Shown here piece after piece: positions 52,081 to 61,070 of a stretch of DNA of 64,000 bases (positions are counted from its first letter, which is position 1; each line of letters begins with the position of its first letter). The stretch is from Thiocystis violascens (GTDB lineage: Bacteria; Pseudomonadota; Gammaproteobacteria; Chromatiales; Chromatiaceae). The translations under genes were made by a program, and so were the position numbers. The stretch spans positions 1 through 64,000 of the forward strand of contig DYNM01000005.1 of the NCBI GenBank assembly GCA_020721065.1, written 5' to 3'. The notes under the pieces were generated by a model. It made no database searches. It had not been told where the DNA came from and worked only from the letters and a program-made list of their open reading frames with translations.

Positions 52081-52847
52081 GCCAAATTGTTGGTTTTAGT
52101 AGAATTTTGTTCCATCCCGTCAGCTAGACTCTGATAAATAAAGCTATAAAGTCCTTTTACCTCATCTTGCATTGTTTCCACAACTTCTCGCATCGGGACA
52201 TAATAAGCTGCACGGGAACCATGATACTCAATAATCTCACCAACTTGTATACAAGGGCATTTAAGAGATCTTAAAATGCGTGCTAAACTCCGCTCTGTCA
52301 TAATAAATGCATCTCCGCGTTTAATTATTGTCATTAAAGCACAGCCCGCACAAAATAATGCAACTGCTAGTAATGGAAAAGTGCGTTGTTCTTTTTCACT
52401 TACGGAATCGAAGTGCTTGGTACCTATCGGTGACTCTGATTCGCCACGTCGCCGCCGGAAATGCGTGTGTACGGCTAAACGTGACACTTCCGCAATTTGG
52501 TCACGTGGTAAGTAACTTGGATGCCATTTAGTATCAGTTATGCTTTGTATGCAACAACGCTCTAATGGGAGAACAAAAGTTTGAACCCCGCTCGCTGGTG
52601 GGGTGACGATACGAATACAGCCTGCATCAACTCCGGTAGCGCGATGTGTTATCAAACAATGTATTGAGAGTGGATCATACATATCTTGCTCTAACTTATT
52701 TGGGCAGTCTTCGTCTTTTTCAAAATGAAACTCACGGCAGTAAACTTCATAGCGAAGTCTTTGAATTCGTTCAATCAGATCGGGGGTTTGCGCAAGAGTT
52801 ACTTGAAAGTAATCTTGAAAATGGTTCATCAACTCAGAATCACTCAT
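52077..52847 (-). CDS. PEP-CTERM/exosortase system-associated acyltransferase
   Basis: A 256-residue cytoplasmic protein of the FeeM/N-acyl amino acid synthase branch of the GNAT superfamily: RIQRLRYEVYCREFHFEKDE, ALDxGCIRI-like GVDAGCIRIVTPP, FVLPLERCC, and PRDQIAEVSRLAVHTHFRRR. Family members couple long-chain acyl groups to amino acids or amines and lie next to exosortase genes. It precedes the protease gene on the same strand and is divergent from the flavin oxidoreductase, with 114 bp between. GGAG precedes the ATG. Confidence 0.8.
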   Translation of the reverse strand: MSDSELMNHFQDYFQVTLAQTPDLIERIQRLRYEVYCREFHFEKDEDCPNKLEQDMYDPLSIHCLITHRATGVDAGCIRIVTPPASGVQTFVLPLERCCIQSITDTKWHPSYLPRDQIAEVSRLAVHTHFRRRRGESESPIGTKHFDSVSEKEQRTFPLLAVALFCAGCALMTIIKRGDAFIMTERSLARILRSLKCPCIQVGEIIEYHGSRAAYYVPMREVVETMQDEVKGLYSFIYQSLADGMEQNSTKTNNLA

Positions 52848-52961
52848 CTGTATTCTCCAATAAAAAATCTGCCGAAATTAAAAAGCAACCATCAAAACAC
52901 CTTTTAAAAGGCAGTAATGTCGATTTAAAATTAGTACTTAACTGCTTTCTAGGACTATGCC

Positions 52962-54581
52962 ATGACTACAGAACAAGCTCAGTCGTTATTTAAACAACGC
53001 TTAATGAAACAATTAGGTGAAAACTGCTTTATCAAAACTGAAGCAGCTAAGGATCGCTATGGTGTCAACACGATGGGAGTTGTGCGACACATCCCGCTTG
53101 CTATAAGACCACAACAACGTGAGCAAGTTGCGTTTATTATGGAAGCAGCTCACGAATTTAAAATTCCACTTTACCCAATTAGTACCGGCAATAATTGGGG
53201 GTATGGTAGTGCTAATCCTGTAGTTGATGGCTGTGTTATCATCGATTTATCCGCATTATGCGCCTTGGAAATGGATCACGAAACGGGTTTGATCACGATA
53301 GAACCGGGAGTGACACAACGTCAACTACGGGAGTATCTCGATGCAAACGACTTGGCATTTTTATGTCCAGTGACGGGCGCTGGTCCAGACTGTAGTTTAG
53401 TTGGAAATGCTCTCGAACGTGGTTATGGAATTACTCCATATGCAGATCATTTTCAAGCGGTAATGGCATTAGAGGCAATTTTGCCGGATGGTTCACTATA
53501 CAGAACGCCGCTTACTGAACTGGGAGCAGAAACAGTTGATCGTGCTTTCAAGTGGGGATTTGGTCCGTATTTAGATGGACTTTTTTCCCAAGGCAGTTTT
53601 GGTATTGTCACCCGCATGACGATTGCTTTAGCACCACGTCCTGAGTGCGTTGAAGTGTTTTATTTTGGAATTTCGGACGACACCGATCTTGAGCACGCGG
53701 TGCAAGCTGTTCAGCGTATTTTGCGGACGATTGGTGGCATCAGCGGTTCAATTAACTTGATGAATCGTCGCAGGGTTTTATCAATGATGCAACCCTATCC
53801 AAGTACTCAGCTTGGCGTTGATGGTTTAATTCCTGAAAAATTATTGGAAATTCTGGCGCAGCGCTCACAGATCATGGTTTGGATGGGGGCTGGAGCATTG
53901 TACGGTAATACTAAAGTCGTTAAAGCAGCCCGATCAGTTGTTCGCCACGAACTGCGGGGAATTGCTAAACGGCTAATGTTTTTTACACGTTCGTCGCTCG
54001 CTAACTTAGATAGCGTCGTGCACTGGTTACCTGGCAAAACAGGACGCGATTTGAGTCAAGTAGTAAGCACTTTGCGGAAATCGCTTGAACTGCTTGAAGG
54101 TACACCCAGCACCATTGCATTACCACTGGCGTATTGGATATCAGGCACTTTACCTGCGATAAATCAACCCATGCACCCCGACCGCGATGGTTGTGGTCTT
54201 CAGTGGTATTCACCGCTAGTTCCTATGCAGTCAAAACGAGTGAGGGTATATATCGACTTAGTTGAACGTATTTGTCGTGCGCACCAGGTAGAACCATTGA
54301 TCACGCTGACCAGCTTATCGGAACGATGTTTTGATAGCACTGTCCCCTTGCTGTTTTCCCGCCAAGACGCAGAAGCGACAGCACGCGTTCAAGCCTGTTA
54401 TGAGGCGCTGTTTCATGCTGGTCTAGAAGAAGGATTTGTGCCTTATCGTGCCAGCATTACTTCGATGGAATTTTACATGCCAGAACCGTTGACACGTTAT
54501 TGGAAGTTAGTTAAAGACCTTAAACGAACCATAGACCCTCATGGATTGATAGCCCCAGGACGGTATGCTCCCTTGCCCTAA
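52962..54581 (+). CDS. FAD-binding oxidoreductase (PCMH/vanillyl-alcohol oxidase type)
   Basis: A 539-residue flavoprotein. The N-terminal PCMH FAD domain shows IRPQQREQVAFIMEAAHEF, PLYPISTGNNWGYGSANP, VDGCVIIDLSAL and CPVTGAGPDCSLVGNALERG. The C-terminal half (MNRRRVLSMMQPYP, YWISGTLPAINQP, RYWKLVKDLKRTIDPHGLIA) fits the 4-cresol/vanillyl-alcohol oxidase group. It might oxidise a product of the divergent acyltransferase or the neighbouring methyltransferase-like protein; this is only suggested by position. No signal peptide. Confidence 0.82.
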   Translation: MTTEQAQSLFKQRLMKQLGENCFIKTEAAKDRYGVNTMGVVRHIPLAIRPQQREQVAFIMEAAHEFKIPLYPISTGNNWGYGSANPVVDGCVIIDLSALCALEMDHETGLITIEPGVTQRQLREYLDANDLAFLCPVTGAGPDCSLVGNALERGYGITPYADHFQAVMALEAILPDGSLYRTPLTELGAETVDRAFKWGFGPYLDGLFSQGSFGIVTRMTIALAPRPECVEVFYFGISDDTDLEHAVQAVQRILRTIGGISGSINLMNRRRVLSMMQPYPSTQLGVDGLIPEKLLEILAQRSQIMVWMGAGALYGNTKVVKAARSVVRHELRGIAKRLMFFTRSSLANLDSVVHWLPGKTGRDLSQVVSTLRKSLELLEGTPSTIALPLAYWISGTLPAINQPMHPDRDGCGLQWYSPLVPMQSKRVRVYIDLVERICRAHQVEPLITLTSLSERCFDSTVPLLFSRQDAEATARVQACYEALFHAGLEEGFVPYRASITSMEFYMPEPLTRYWKLVKDLKRTIDPHGLIAPGRYAPLP

Positions 54582-54658
54582 CTTAATAGGCAGCTTGATC
54601 AATTAAGATCGAAGTCTACTACTTTTTAGAGAATATTCGTTCCTAGTTGATCATGGCG

Positions 54659-55459
54659 TTACCCAACAACACTAGTAAAATCAGTAGAGTGTTTTGGATA
54701 CCCAATCAAGTAAGTTACTCCAACAGGGAGAATCCCTAGTTTTTCGACCCCAATTTCCCAAACATAATTGTCACCGCCAACAATACTTTGGGTTAGCTCT
54801 GTCAATTCAGAAATCGTGTAAGTGCGTAAACAAGAAACGATGCCATCGAACATCACTATCAACGGAATTGTAGGCAGTAAGTAAGTCCAGAATAAGCGCG
54901 ACCAGCGAAAAGGATGAATAAACGGAGTTGCAAATAAAACCAGCAGTGGCGTGAATAACATATATAACAACAAAAGCACATGACGCTGCGTTGACTCAAA
55001 AATTGCAATACCTTGGTGTTTTATAACCGCATCTTGTAAAATGTTCTGTGCCTGTTCGGGACGAAAGTGATGGAATGCAGAAAATAGTGTACGAAACCCG
55101 ACTAAATGTACTGGAACAACTGTTGCGTTGACTGATTCAGTTACGAAGTTAATTTTTCCTCTTAATCCATTAAAAGCAGCAGTATTGGGATACAAATCAG
55201 ACAAATAAACTACAATTTGTTGCTCATTTAATGGCTTAATTTCTTTGAGCAAATTTTTCCATGGGCCGCCGCCACCAGAACATAGATCAATAATTTGAAC
55301 ACACTGTAAGTATTCAAGTGCTCGTTCTAAACGCGGTGCAATTGGTTTGTAAAGATTAGAAATAATTACTGCATATTCTAAAAAATCAGTAACCCCGTCA
55401 CGAATAGATGCTGGAAGCCAATGAAGGTCTTCGAGTTCCACAAGATGCCAGCGTCGCAT
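54659..55459 (-). CDS. Methyltransferase-like protein with C-terminal membrane helices
   Basis: A 266-residue protein. An N-terminal Rossmann-like part contains CVQIIDLCSGGGGPW, the glycine motif of SAM-dependent methyltransferases, then IVVYLSDLYP and FRTLFSAFHHFRPEQAQNIL. Two hydrophobic helices follow (VLLLLYMLFTPLLVLFA and FWTYLLPTIPLIVMFDG), so it is probably bound to the inner membrane. It lies within the exosortase-linked module. The substrate may be a lipid or quinone-like compound; not shown. AGGAGA precedes the ATG at 55459. Confidence 0.7.
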   Translation of the reverse strand: MRRWHLVELEDLHWLPASIRDGVTDFLEYAVIISNLYKPIAPRLERALEYLQCVQIIDLCSGGGGPWKNLLKEIKPLNEQQIVVYLSDLYPNTAAFNGLRGKINFVTESVNATVVPVHLVGFRTLFSAFHHFRPEQAQNILQDAVIKHQGIAIFESTQRHVLLLLYMLFTPLLVLFATPFIHPFRWSRLFWTYLLPTIPLIVMFDGIVSCLRTYTISELTELTQSIVGGDNYVWEIGVEKLGILPVGVTYLIGYPKHSTDFTSVVG

Positions 55460-55493
55460 AGCAATATCTCCTAATGAAGGTTAAGTAAGCACT

Positions 55494-55517
55494 AAAAACC
55501 CTGCCGCAAAGCAGGGT
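55494..55517 (-). terminator. Rho-independent terminator after the PEP-CTERM gene
   Basis: On the minus strand ACCCTGC-TTTGCG-GCAGGGT is followed by TTTTT. It separates the PEP-CTERM gene from the methyltransferase-like gene. Confidence 0.88.
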
Positions 55518-55550
55518 CAGTAGATAACTATAAAACCAAACTAATTGGCT

Positions 55551-56420
55551 TTAGCTATTTTTCTTTTGTTGACGATTCCGTGATCCATATATCCCAAACA
55601 AACCAATACTAAGCAATGCAAGTGACGCAGGCTCTGGAATAGAATCAGCAGAGTGATCAGCACTCCCTCGGGCAAGATTGGTACCAGAGTTAAATATCGC
55701 AGAAGAAGTGAACAACCAATCTACACCGGGCATAACTGGCGTCGCATCAATCATTGACGGATTCGTATCGAAATGCCCTTGCGCCATTCCACCAGTGACA
55801 TGTAACTGCGCCGAAACGTTCCCACCAACGACGTTCGCGGCAGGAGTAAAATTGAAAGCATCAAACGATAGAGAAAGCCAAAGTGCTCCGTCGTTGGCGC
55901 TCTCAGCATCAGGGCGAGTTCCACTAGGAAAGGTGTTAGTGCCATCACCATCAACGAGGTCATCAACGTAGATGTTGGCAAACCCTTGGCTAAAATCAAA
56001 AGACAGATTTAAATAATTGTTGCCGAACACAGTAACAATTTCGTAACCTGTAATTTTAATGTTACCAAAGGAAAAAGTTAATTCACAATCTGGGCAAAAG
56101 TCTTTAATTAACCCCGATCCGCCTGGAATATCATCGGTACCGTTAATGGCTGTTGTAATTCCACTCCCGTAAAGATAACCACCAACCAGTGCTGCAGGAT
56201 TATTAAATAGGACTGTCATCCGATCTGCATCGTTAATCCCAGTCGCATTCGAACTTTGAATCCATTGATCAAAGTTACTGTTGGCAAAAAAATCAGTCAA
56301 CGGCGTAGTTGACATCGGATCCCAAACGACTCCACCTATGCTAATCGGAGAAGCATCGACGCTAGATACACTAAGCGTTAAAGCCATTGTCGCGCCAAGA
56401 AGTTTATTAAAACTTTTCAT
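55551..56420 (-). CDS. PEP-CTERM sorting-domain protein
   Basis: A secreted protein of 289 residues with a signal peptide (MKSFNKLLGATMALTLSVSS, then VDAS-PI). The middle is beta-rich with Asp/Asn-rich turns (DDLVDGDGTNTFPSG), and the C-terminal tail is classical: SIPEPASLALLSIGLFGIYG followed by basic residues SRNRQQKK. It would be anchored or released by exosortase. The ATG at 56420 follows AAGGATAT. The 58 in-frame residues upstream do not look translated. Here Pro-Glu-Pro is intact, unlike in the protein at 10075-10686. Confidence 0.9.
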   Translation of the reverse strand: MKSFNKLLGATMALTLSVSSVDASPISIGGVVWDPMSTTPLTDFFANSNFDQWIQSSNATGINDADRMTVLFNNPAALVGGYLYGSGITTAINGTDDIPGGSGLIKDFCPDCELTFSFGNIKITGYEIVTVFGNNYLNLSFDFSQGFANIYVDDLVDGDGTNTFPSGTRPDAESANDGALWLSLSFDAFNFTPAANVVGGNVSAQLHVTGGMAQGHFDTNPSMIDATPVMPGVDWLFTSSAIFNSGTNLARGSADHSADSIPEPASLALLSIGLFGIYGSRNRQQKKNS

Positions 56421-56908
56421 TGTACATATCCTTAAAAATTTCCCGTTGTTTGAAATTTGCTTTACTGTTAGAAAACTCTGGTTTGTCTCGCTTAAACAAC
56501 CAAGGTATCCCAACAGAAAACAAGTCATGCATTCACTCACATCTGAAGAACCTTGAAGCCTACTTTGAGCAAAGAAGATACCAAAAACCAACATTTTACT
56601 TATGTCTTTGAATTAACTGCATTAATCTGTTAAAATTTTTCTATATTTGTTTACAAAGTAACGCATGTGTTATCTCTTTGTAAAATTTATAGACACAACT
56701 CACACGTCTTAAAACAATCTACTGCTTGGAAAGCTGGGTGCCGCGCAAAAACAATAGGCTTGCGTTATCTTAGGTAAGCTCTTCTTTTAAGAGGGTTATT
56801 TATTTAAAATTGCACAGAACAGCTCACCTAACACTTCAGTCTGGATGCTCATTTTGTACTGTAAAATATCCCGACACTTCAGCGCCACCACCCGAGATCA
56901 CCCACATC
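56421..56908. other. 488-bp AT-rich gap between divergent genes
   Basis: No gene is supported here. Short ORFs lack ribosome sites and known motifs. The gap holds the promoters of the divergent PEP-CTERM and thioesterase genes. The only clear structure is the dyad at 56650-56684. The AT content falls off sharply near 56880, where the GC-rich thioesterase operon begins, so this may be the edge of an acquired module. Confidence 0.5.
56650..56684. promoter_or_regulatory. 35-bp dyad, possible operator
   Basis: TTTACAAAG and CTTTGTAAA are exact inverse complements; within them TAAC and GTTA also pair around GCATGT, with a 3-nt bulge. This is too AT-rich for a terminator and lies about 230 bp from each flanking gene start. 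A repressor or activator site is possible. Confidence 0.4.
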
Positions 56909-57271
56909 ATGGAAAGCTACGCCGTCGTCCGCCCCGAACATCTCAATCAATACGGTCATCTTTTTGGCGGCTGCCTGCTGAAATGGGTAGACGAAATCGC
57001 TTGGATCGCCGCCAGCCGCGACCACCCCGGCTGTCAATTCGTCACCGTCGGCATGGATCGCGTCGCCTTTCATCGCGGCGTCCAACTAGGCGCAGTCTTA
57101 CGCTTTGACGCCACCGCCCAAGCGCATGGACGTACCTCCGTCACCTACGCCATCCGCGTGTTCGCCGACGATCTCAACACCGGCGCGGAAGAAGCCATCT
57201 TTTCCACCGCCATCACCTTCGTTCGCCTCGATGACACCGGGTGCAAAATCCCCCTGCCAACCGCCGCCTAA
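56909..57271 (+). CDS. Acyl-CoA thioesterase (YciA-like hotdog fold)
   Basis: A 120-residue cytoplasmic enzyme that hydrolyses acyl-CoA. It shows the hotdog pattern VRPEHLNQYGHLFGGCLLKW with the catalytic Asp in VDEIAWIAASR, then VTVGMDRVAFHRGVQLG and RTSVTYAIRVFADD. The ATG at 56909 gives MESYAVVRPEHLN, as in relatives. It is the first gene of a tightly packed group with the symporter and two envelope proteins. Confidence 0.85.
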   Translation: MESYAVVRPEHLNQYGHLFGGCLLKWVDEIAWIAASRDHPGCQFVTVGMDRVAFHRGVQLGAVLRFDATAQAHGRTSVTYAIRVFADDLNTGAEEAIFSTAITFVRLDDTGCKIPLPTAA

Positions 57272-57274
57272 CTC

Positions 57275-58486
57275 GTGTCCCTACGCCAATTCTATTCCGT
57301 TCCCACTGCGCTCATTCTCGGCATCGCGCTTGCCCTGCTGTTACCAAGCGGAGCGCCAGCCGTCGCGTGGCTGGGACACATTTTTATCTCACTACTCAAG
57401 CTGCTCATCCTGCCGCTCATTTTAGTGTCAATTTATTCGACACTTGCCAGCTCGGCAGCACTGCGCCACATCGGCGGACGCACCCTCGGCTATTACCTCG
57501 CCACCTCCGCCGTCGCCGCCTTCACCGGCACCGCGCTCGGTCTCACCTGCGCCCACGATCTGCCGACAGGCTTACTCCATTTAGAAACGGTCATCACACC
57601 GACCGTCACGTTTAATGTAGACCAACTCATCAACCAATTCATTCCCAACAACTTATTCGCCTCACTCGCAACGGGCAATGTGCTACACATCGTCGTCATC
57701 GCCATCAGCGCCGCCCTCGCCACCCGCCAGCTCGCCGACCCGCACCGCCTCACGTTAATCAACGGCGCACAAGCACTCGACGCCTTACTCATGCAAGCCC
57801 TCAACGGCGTGTTAGCACTCGCCCCGCTTGGCATTACTGCGTTGGTTTACAGCAGCTTGGCAACACTGGATTGGGCTGAAATTTTCCAGTTACAAGCCTT
57901 GATCTGGGCGATTGGTTTGAGCGTCATCATTCACGCCTTCCTGTTCATGCCGCTGCTCTATTGGCTGCGCACCCGCCGCTCACCTTGGCACTTGCTCCGC
58001 GCCAGCCGCGAACCGCTGGCAACCGCCTTCTCCACCGCCTCCAGTTCCGCCACCTATCCAGTCTCAAAACGGGCGCTGGAAACCTTCGGCGTCAGCGAAC
58101 AAATCACCAGCTTAACGCTCCCGCTGGGCGCGACGCTCAACATGCACGGCTCCGCCATTTATCAAGCCATCCTCTTGATTTTTATGTCCCAACTCGCCGG
58201 CGTAGACTTAACCGCGCTGCAAGCAGGCTTCATCGTCCTGCTCACGATGGCATCCTCAGCAGGCACCGCCGGCATTCCCAGCGGCGGCATCGCCATGATG
58301 GCATTTATGCTCACCCTGCTCGGCTTACCGCCCACTTATTTGGCGCTGTATCTCATCGTTGATCGTTTTTTCGACTACCCAATCACCGCCATTAACGTCT
58401 GGGGCGATTTAGTCATCGCCGCAATTGTGGATCAGGAACTGAAAACGACTGGTAAACTGCCATCAGTTTCATTGCCATCACGGTGA
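57275..58486 (+). CDS. Dicarboxylate/amino acid:cation symporter (DAACS family)
   Basis: A 403-residue inner-membrane transporter with about eight TM helices. Family motifs are LLKLLILPLILVSIY, TAFSTASSSATYPVSKRALE (the Ser-rich re-entrant loop), LGATLNMHGSAIYQA (NMDG-like, with His in place of Asp) and ASSAGTAGIPSGGIAMM. It would bring in C4-dicarboxylates, glutamate or aspartate with Na+ or H+. It starts with a GTG 3 bp after the thioesterase stop and overlaps the next gene by 4 bp. Confidence 0.92.
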   Translation: MSLRQFYSVPTALILGIALALLLPSGAPAVAWLGHIFISLLKLLILPLILVSIYSTLASSAALRHIGGRTLGYYLATSAVAAFTGTALGLTCAHDLPTGLLHLETVITPTVTFNVDQLINQFIPNNLFASLATGNVLHIVVIAISAALATRQLADPHRLTLINGAQALDALLMQALNGVLALAPLGITALVYSSLATLDWAEIFQLQALIWAIGLSVIIHAFLFMPLLYWLRTRRSPWHLLRASREPLATAFSTASSSATYPVSKRALETFGVSEQITSLTLPLGATLNMHGSAIYQAILLIFMSQLAGVDLTALQAGFIVLLTMASSAGTAGIPSGGIAMMAFMLTLLGLPPTYLALYLIVDRFFDYPITAINVWGDLVIAAIVDQELKTTGKLPSVSLPSR

Positions 58487-60276
58487 ATAACGCGATGCAA
58501 CTCACCCGCAGCACTACTCAATTCCATCTCCTGCTGACGGCGTTATGGCTGCTGCTGACCACCAGCCTGCCAACTGCCGCCGCGCCAGATTGTCAACCCG
58601 GCGCTGCGACGCACATCTGGATCACCCCGCAGCAACCGCAGCCCGGCGAACCGCTCGAACTCATCGCTGTTGCCACTGACGCCGGCATCGACCAACTCTT
58701 GGTCACTGACCCCGGCGGTGAACAACGCCCGCTGCGCAGCAACGCTGGCGACGGTCCGCCGTGGTCGCGCCACGCCACCTTGTTTCGACCCAGCAGCGGC
58801 ATCTATCGGTTTGAAGCCCTGCGCAACGGTGATCGCGTCGCCTGCGCCGAGGTCGAGATTGGCGGCAACGCGCCACCGCCGCGCAGTGAGTGGGATGTGG
58901 CGACTGAAGCGTTTTATGCCGTCTGGATTGCGCATTTATTCGCTGCGCCGCCGGAACAAGCTCTGAGTTTTGAATCGCTGGCACCGGTGCTGCGTGATCC
59001 CGAACGCAATCTATTATTTAACTTTCTCGGTGCCAACGAAGATCGGCGCTTGCCAGCCGAGCCAGACTGCGCGGATTTAGCTTATTTTTTAAGAAGTTAT
59101 TTTGCGTGGAAATTGCAATTACCCGTTGCTTATCGCGCCTGCACTCGCGGCAGCCGCACCGCACCGCCGCGTTGTGAAGCGCCCGTGATTGATCGTCGCT
59201 TTATCAACGCGCCAGCCCCCGTCAGCAGTTTCCGCGAGTTGAGCCGCCGTTTGATGGACACGGTGCATTCTGGCAGCGGGCGCACCGCCTTGAATGCCGA
59301 CGCCACTGATTTTTATCCGGTAGCTCTAGCGCGAGAAAACCTCTGGCCGGGCACGCTGTACGCCGATCCTTATGGGCATACGCTGATGCTGGTGCAATGG
59401 GTGCCGCCGCGAACGGGCGCAAGTGGCTTGTTATTGGCAGTGGACGCACAGCCAGATAATTCCGTGACGCGGAAACGCTTTTGGGAAGGCACCTTTTTAT
59501 TTGCTCTCAGCGCCAGCAGCGGTCCCGGCTTCAAAGTGTTTCGCCCGCTGGTGACGACTGCCAACGGTGAATTGCGCCAGCTCTCGAATCAGGCGCTGGA
59601 CGGCAGCAACGGTTTACCGGCGTTTGCAACCGAGCAAGCGGTGCTGACGCCAGATGCGTTTTATGCGCGGATGGAACAGTTGATTAACCCTGACGGCATC
59701 ACGCCCACTCTGGCATACGCAGCGACGTTGGCGGCGTTGCAGGAACAATTGGAAACGCGCATCGCCTCAGTGGAAACCGGTGAGCGTTATGTGCGCACTC
59801 ATCCCGGCAGCGTGATTGCGATGCCGAGCGGTGCTGCGATTTTTGAAACTATCGGCGCGTGGGAGGATTACGCCACGCCGTCGCGGGATATGCGGCTGTT
59901 GATTGCAATGAAAGTGCTGGAAAATTTGCCGGAGCGCATCCGCAGTTATCCTGAGTTGTATCAACTGCGCGGACAAGCGCCAGACACCGCCGCCGCGCAG
60001 ATCGCGCAATTACACGCACAACAACTTGATGATCAATCAATCACTTACACCCGCAGCGACGGCAGCACTTGGCGCTTGACCTTGCGCGAGCTGTACACCC
60101 GCCGCGCTGGTTTGGAAATTGGTTATAACCCGAATGATTGCGTCGAACGGCGCTGGGGTGCAGGCGCAGACAGTGACGATCTCGCCACCTGTGAGCGCCG
60201 CGCTCCGCCGGAACAACGCGCCAAAATGGAGGATTACCGTTCGTGGTTTCACAACACCACGCGCCCGCCGCGTTGA
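58483..60276 (+). CDS. Secreted protein with a possible transglutaminase/papain-like domain
   Basis: A 597-residue protein with a signal peptide (LLLTALWLLLTTSLPTAAA) and an Ig-like N-terminal part (PGEPLELIAVATDAGIDQLL). A domain with Cys196 (EPDCADLAYFLRSYFAWK), His299 (YADPYGHTLMLVQW) and Asp321 (LLLAVDAQPD) follows. The order Cys-His-Asp and the surrounding pattern suggest a transglutaminase-like fold, though I know no named family. Start choices are a GTG at 58483 or an ATG at 58495. The 3' end overlaps the DUF2272 gene by 34 bp, so the two are probably coupled. Confidence 0.72.
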   Translation: MNNAMQLTRSTTQFHLLLTALWLLLTTSLPTAAAPDCQPGAATHIWITPQQPQPGEPLELIAVATDAGIDQLLVTDPGGEQRPLRSNAGDGPPWSRHATLFRPSSGIYRFEALRNGDRVACAEVEIGGNAPPPRSEWDVATEAFYAVWIAHLFAAPPEQALSFESLAPVLRDPERNLLFNFLGANEDRRLPAEPDCADLAYFLRSYFAWKLQLPVAYRACTRGSRTAPPRCEAPVIDRRFINAPAPVSSFRELSRRLMDTVHSGSGRTALNADATDFYPVALARENLWPGTLYADPYGHTLMLVQWVPPRTGASGLLLAVDAQPDNSVTRKRFWEGTFLFALSASSGPGFKVFRPLVTTANGELRQLSNQALDGSNGLPAFATEQAVLTPDAFYARMEQLINPDGITPTLAYAATLAALQEQLETRIASVETGERYVRTHPGSVIAMPSGAAIFETIGAWEDYATPSRDMRLLIAMKVLENLPERIRSYPELYQLRGQAPDTAAAQIAQLHAQQLDDQSITYTRSDGSTWRLTLRELYTRRAGLEIGYNPNDCVERRWGAGADSDDLATCERRAPPEQRAKMEDYRSWFHNTTRPPR

Positions 60277-61061
60277 AACTGCGCATTCGCTCCGGCTGGC
60301 GGCTGGCGCTGGTGAGCGGGTTGAGTCTGCTGCTGGGCGCTTGCGCGACACCGTCACGGCAAGATGACGCTGGCAGTCCGCAGAAAAATGGCAGTTGGGC
60401 GGGAGTGCCGATTGGCACTGCGCCTGCGCCAAATGCCCGTATAAAACAAGCCATCGTGACGCGAGCCAAGCGGGAGTGGGAGTTTTTTGGTCGCCAAACG
60501 GTGCTGCTAAAAGATGGCGAGGAAAGCATCCCGCACGTTGGCGCGTGGGAAGATGACGGCAATCGCCACAGTGATCGCGTCAACGCCTACTGGCGCACGG
60601 TCAAAGAACCGCGTTTAACGGGCATGGATTGCTCCAAACCTTGGTCAGCCGCATTCATCAGTTGGGTGCTACAAACTGCTGGCGTTCCCGCCGCGCAATT
60701 TCCTCCCGCTGCTGCGCACTCCACCTATCTCGCCGCCATCATCGACCAAGCTGACGCGCCGCGCCGTTGGTTCGTACCGCGCCGCCTCAGCGACTACAGC
60801 CCCCAGCCGGGCGATTTGATCTGCGCCTCACGCGGCAAATCGCGCCCCCGCATCGTCAATGGTTACGTCAGCGCCCGCGCCCTGTCAGGCATGAGCGGAC
60901 ATTGTGATTTAGTCGTCGGCAAAGGCACCAAAACGCTCGACGTGATTGGCGGCAACGTCCGCAATTCGGTCTCCAAAACCACGTTAGAAGTGGACAGCAA
61001 AGGACGCTTGCAGCCCATTCCCAAACGTCCGTGGTTTATCGTGGTAGAAAATCGCTTGTAA
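60243..61061 (+). CDS. DUF2272 lipoprotein (CHAP-like)
   Basis: A 272-residue lipoprotein. The lipobox LLLGAC ends near residue 34 after a basic and hydrophobic start; the DUF2272 domain follows with TGMDCSKPWSAAFISWVLQ (probable catalytic Cys), PGDLICASRGK and SGHCDLVVGKG (probable His). The fold is related to CHAP/NlpC peptidases, so it may cut or sense peptidoglycan. The start is a GTG inside the previous gene. Confidence 0.82.
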   Translation: MVSQHHAPAALKLRIRSGWRLALVSGLSLLLGACATPSRQDDAGSPQKNGSWAGVPIGTAPAPNARIKQAIVTRAKREWEFFGRQTVLLKDGEESIPHVGAWEDDGNRHSDRVNAYWRTVKEPRLTGMDCSKPWSAAFISWVLQTAGVPAAQFPPAAAHSTYLAAIIDQADAPRRWFVPRRLSDYSPQPGDLICASRGKSRPRIVNGYVSARALSGMSGHCDLVVGKGTKTLDVIGGNVRNSVSKTTLEVDSKGRLQPIPKRPWFIVVENRL

Positions 61062-61070
61062 CTGGCTGAA

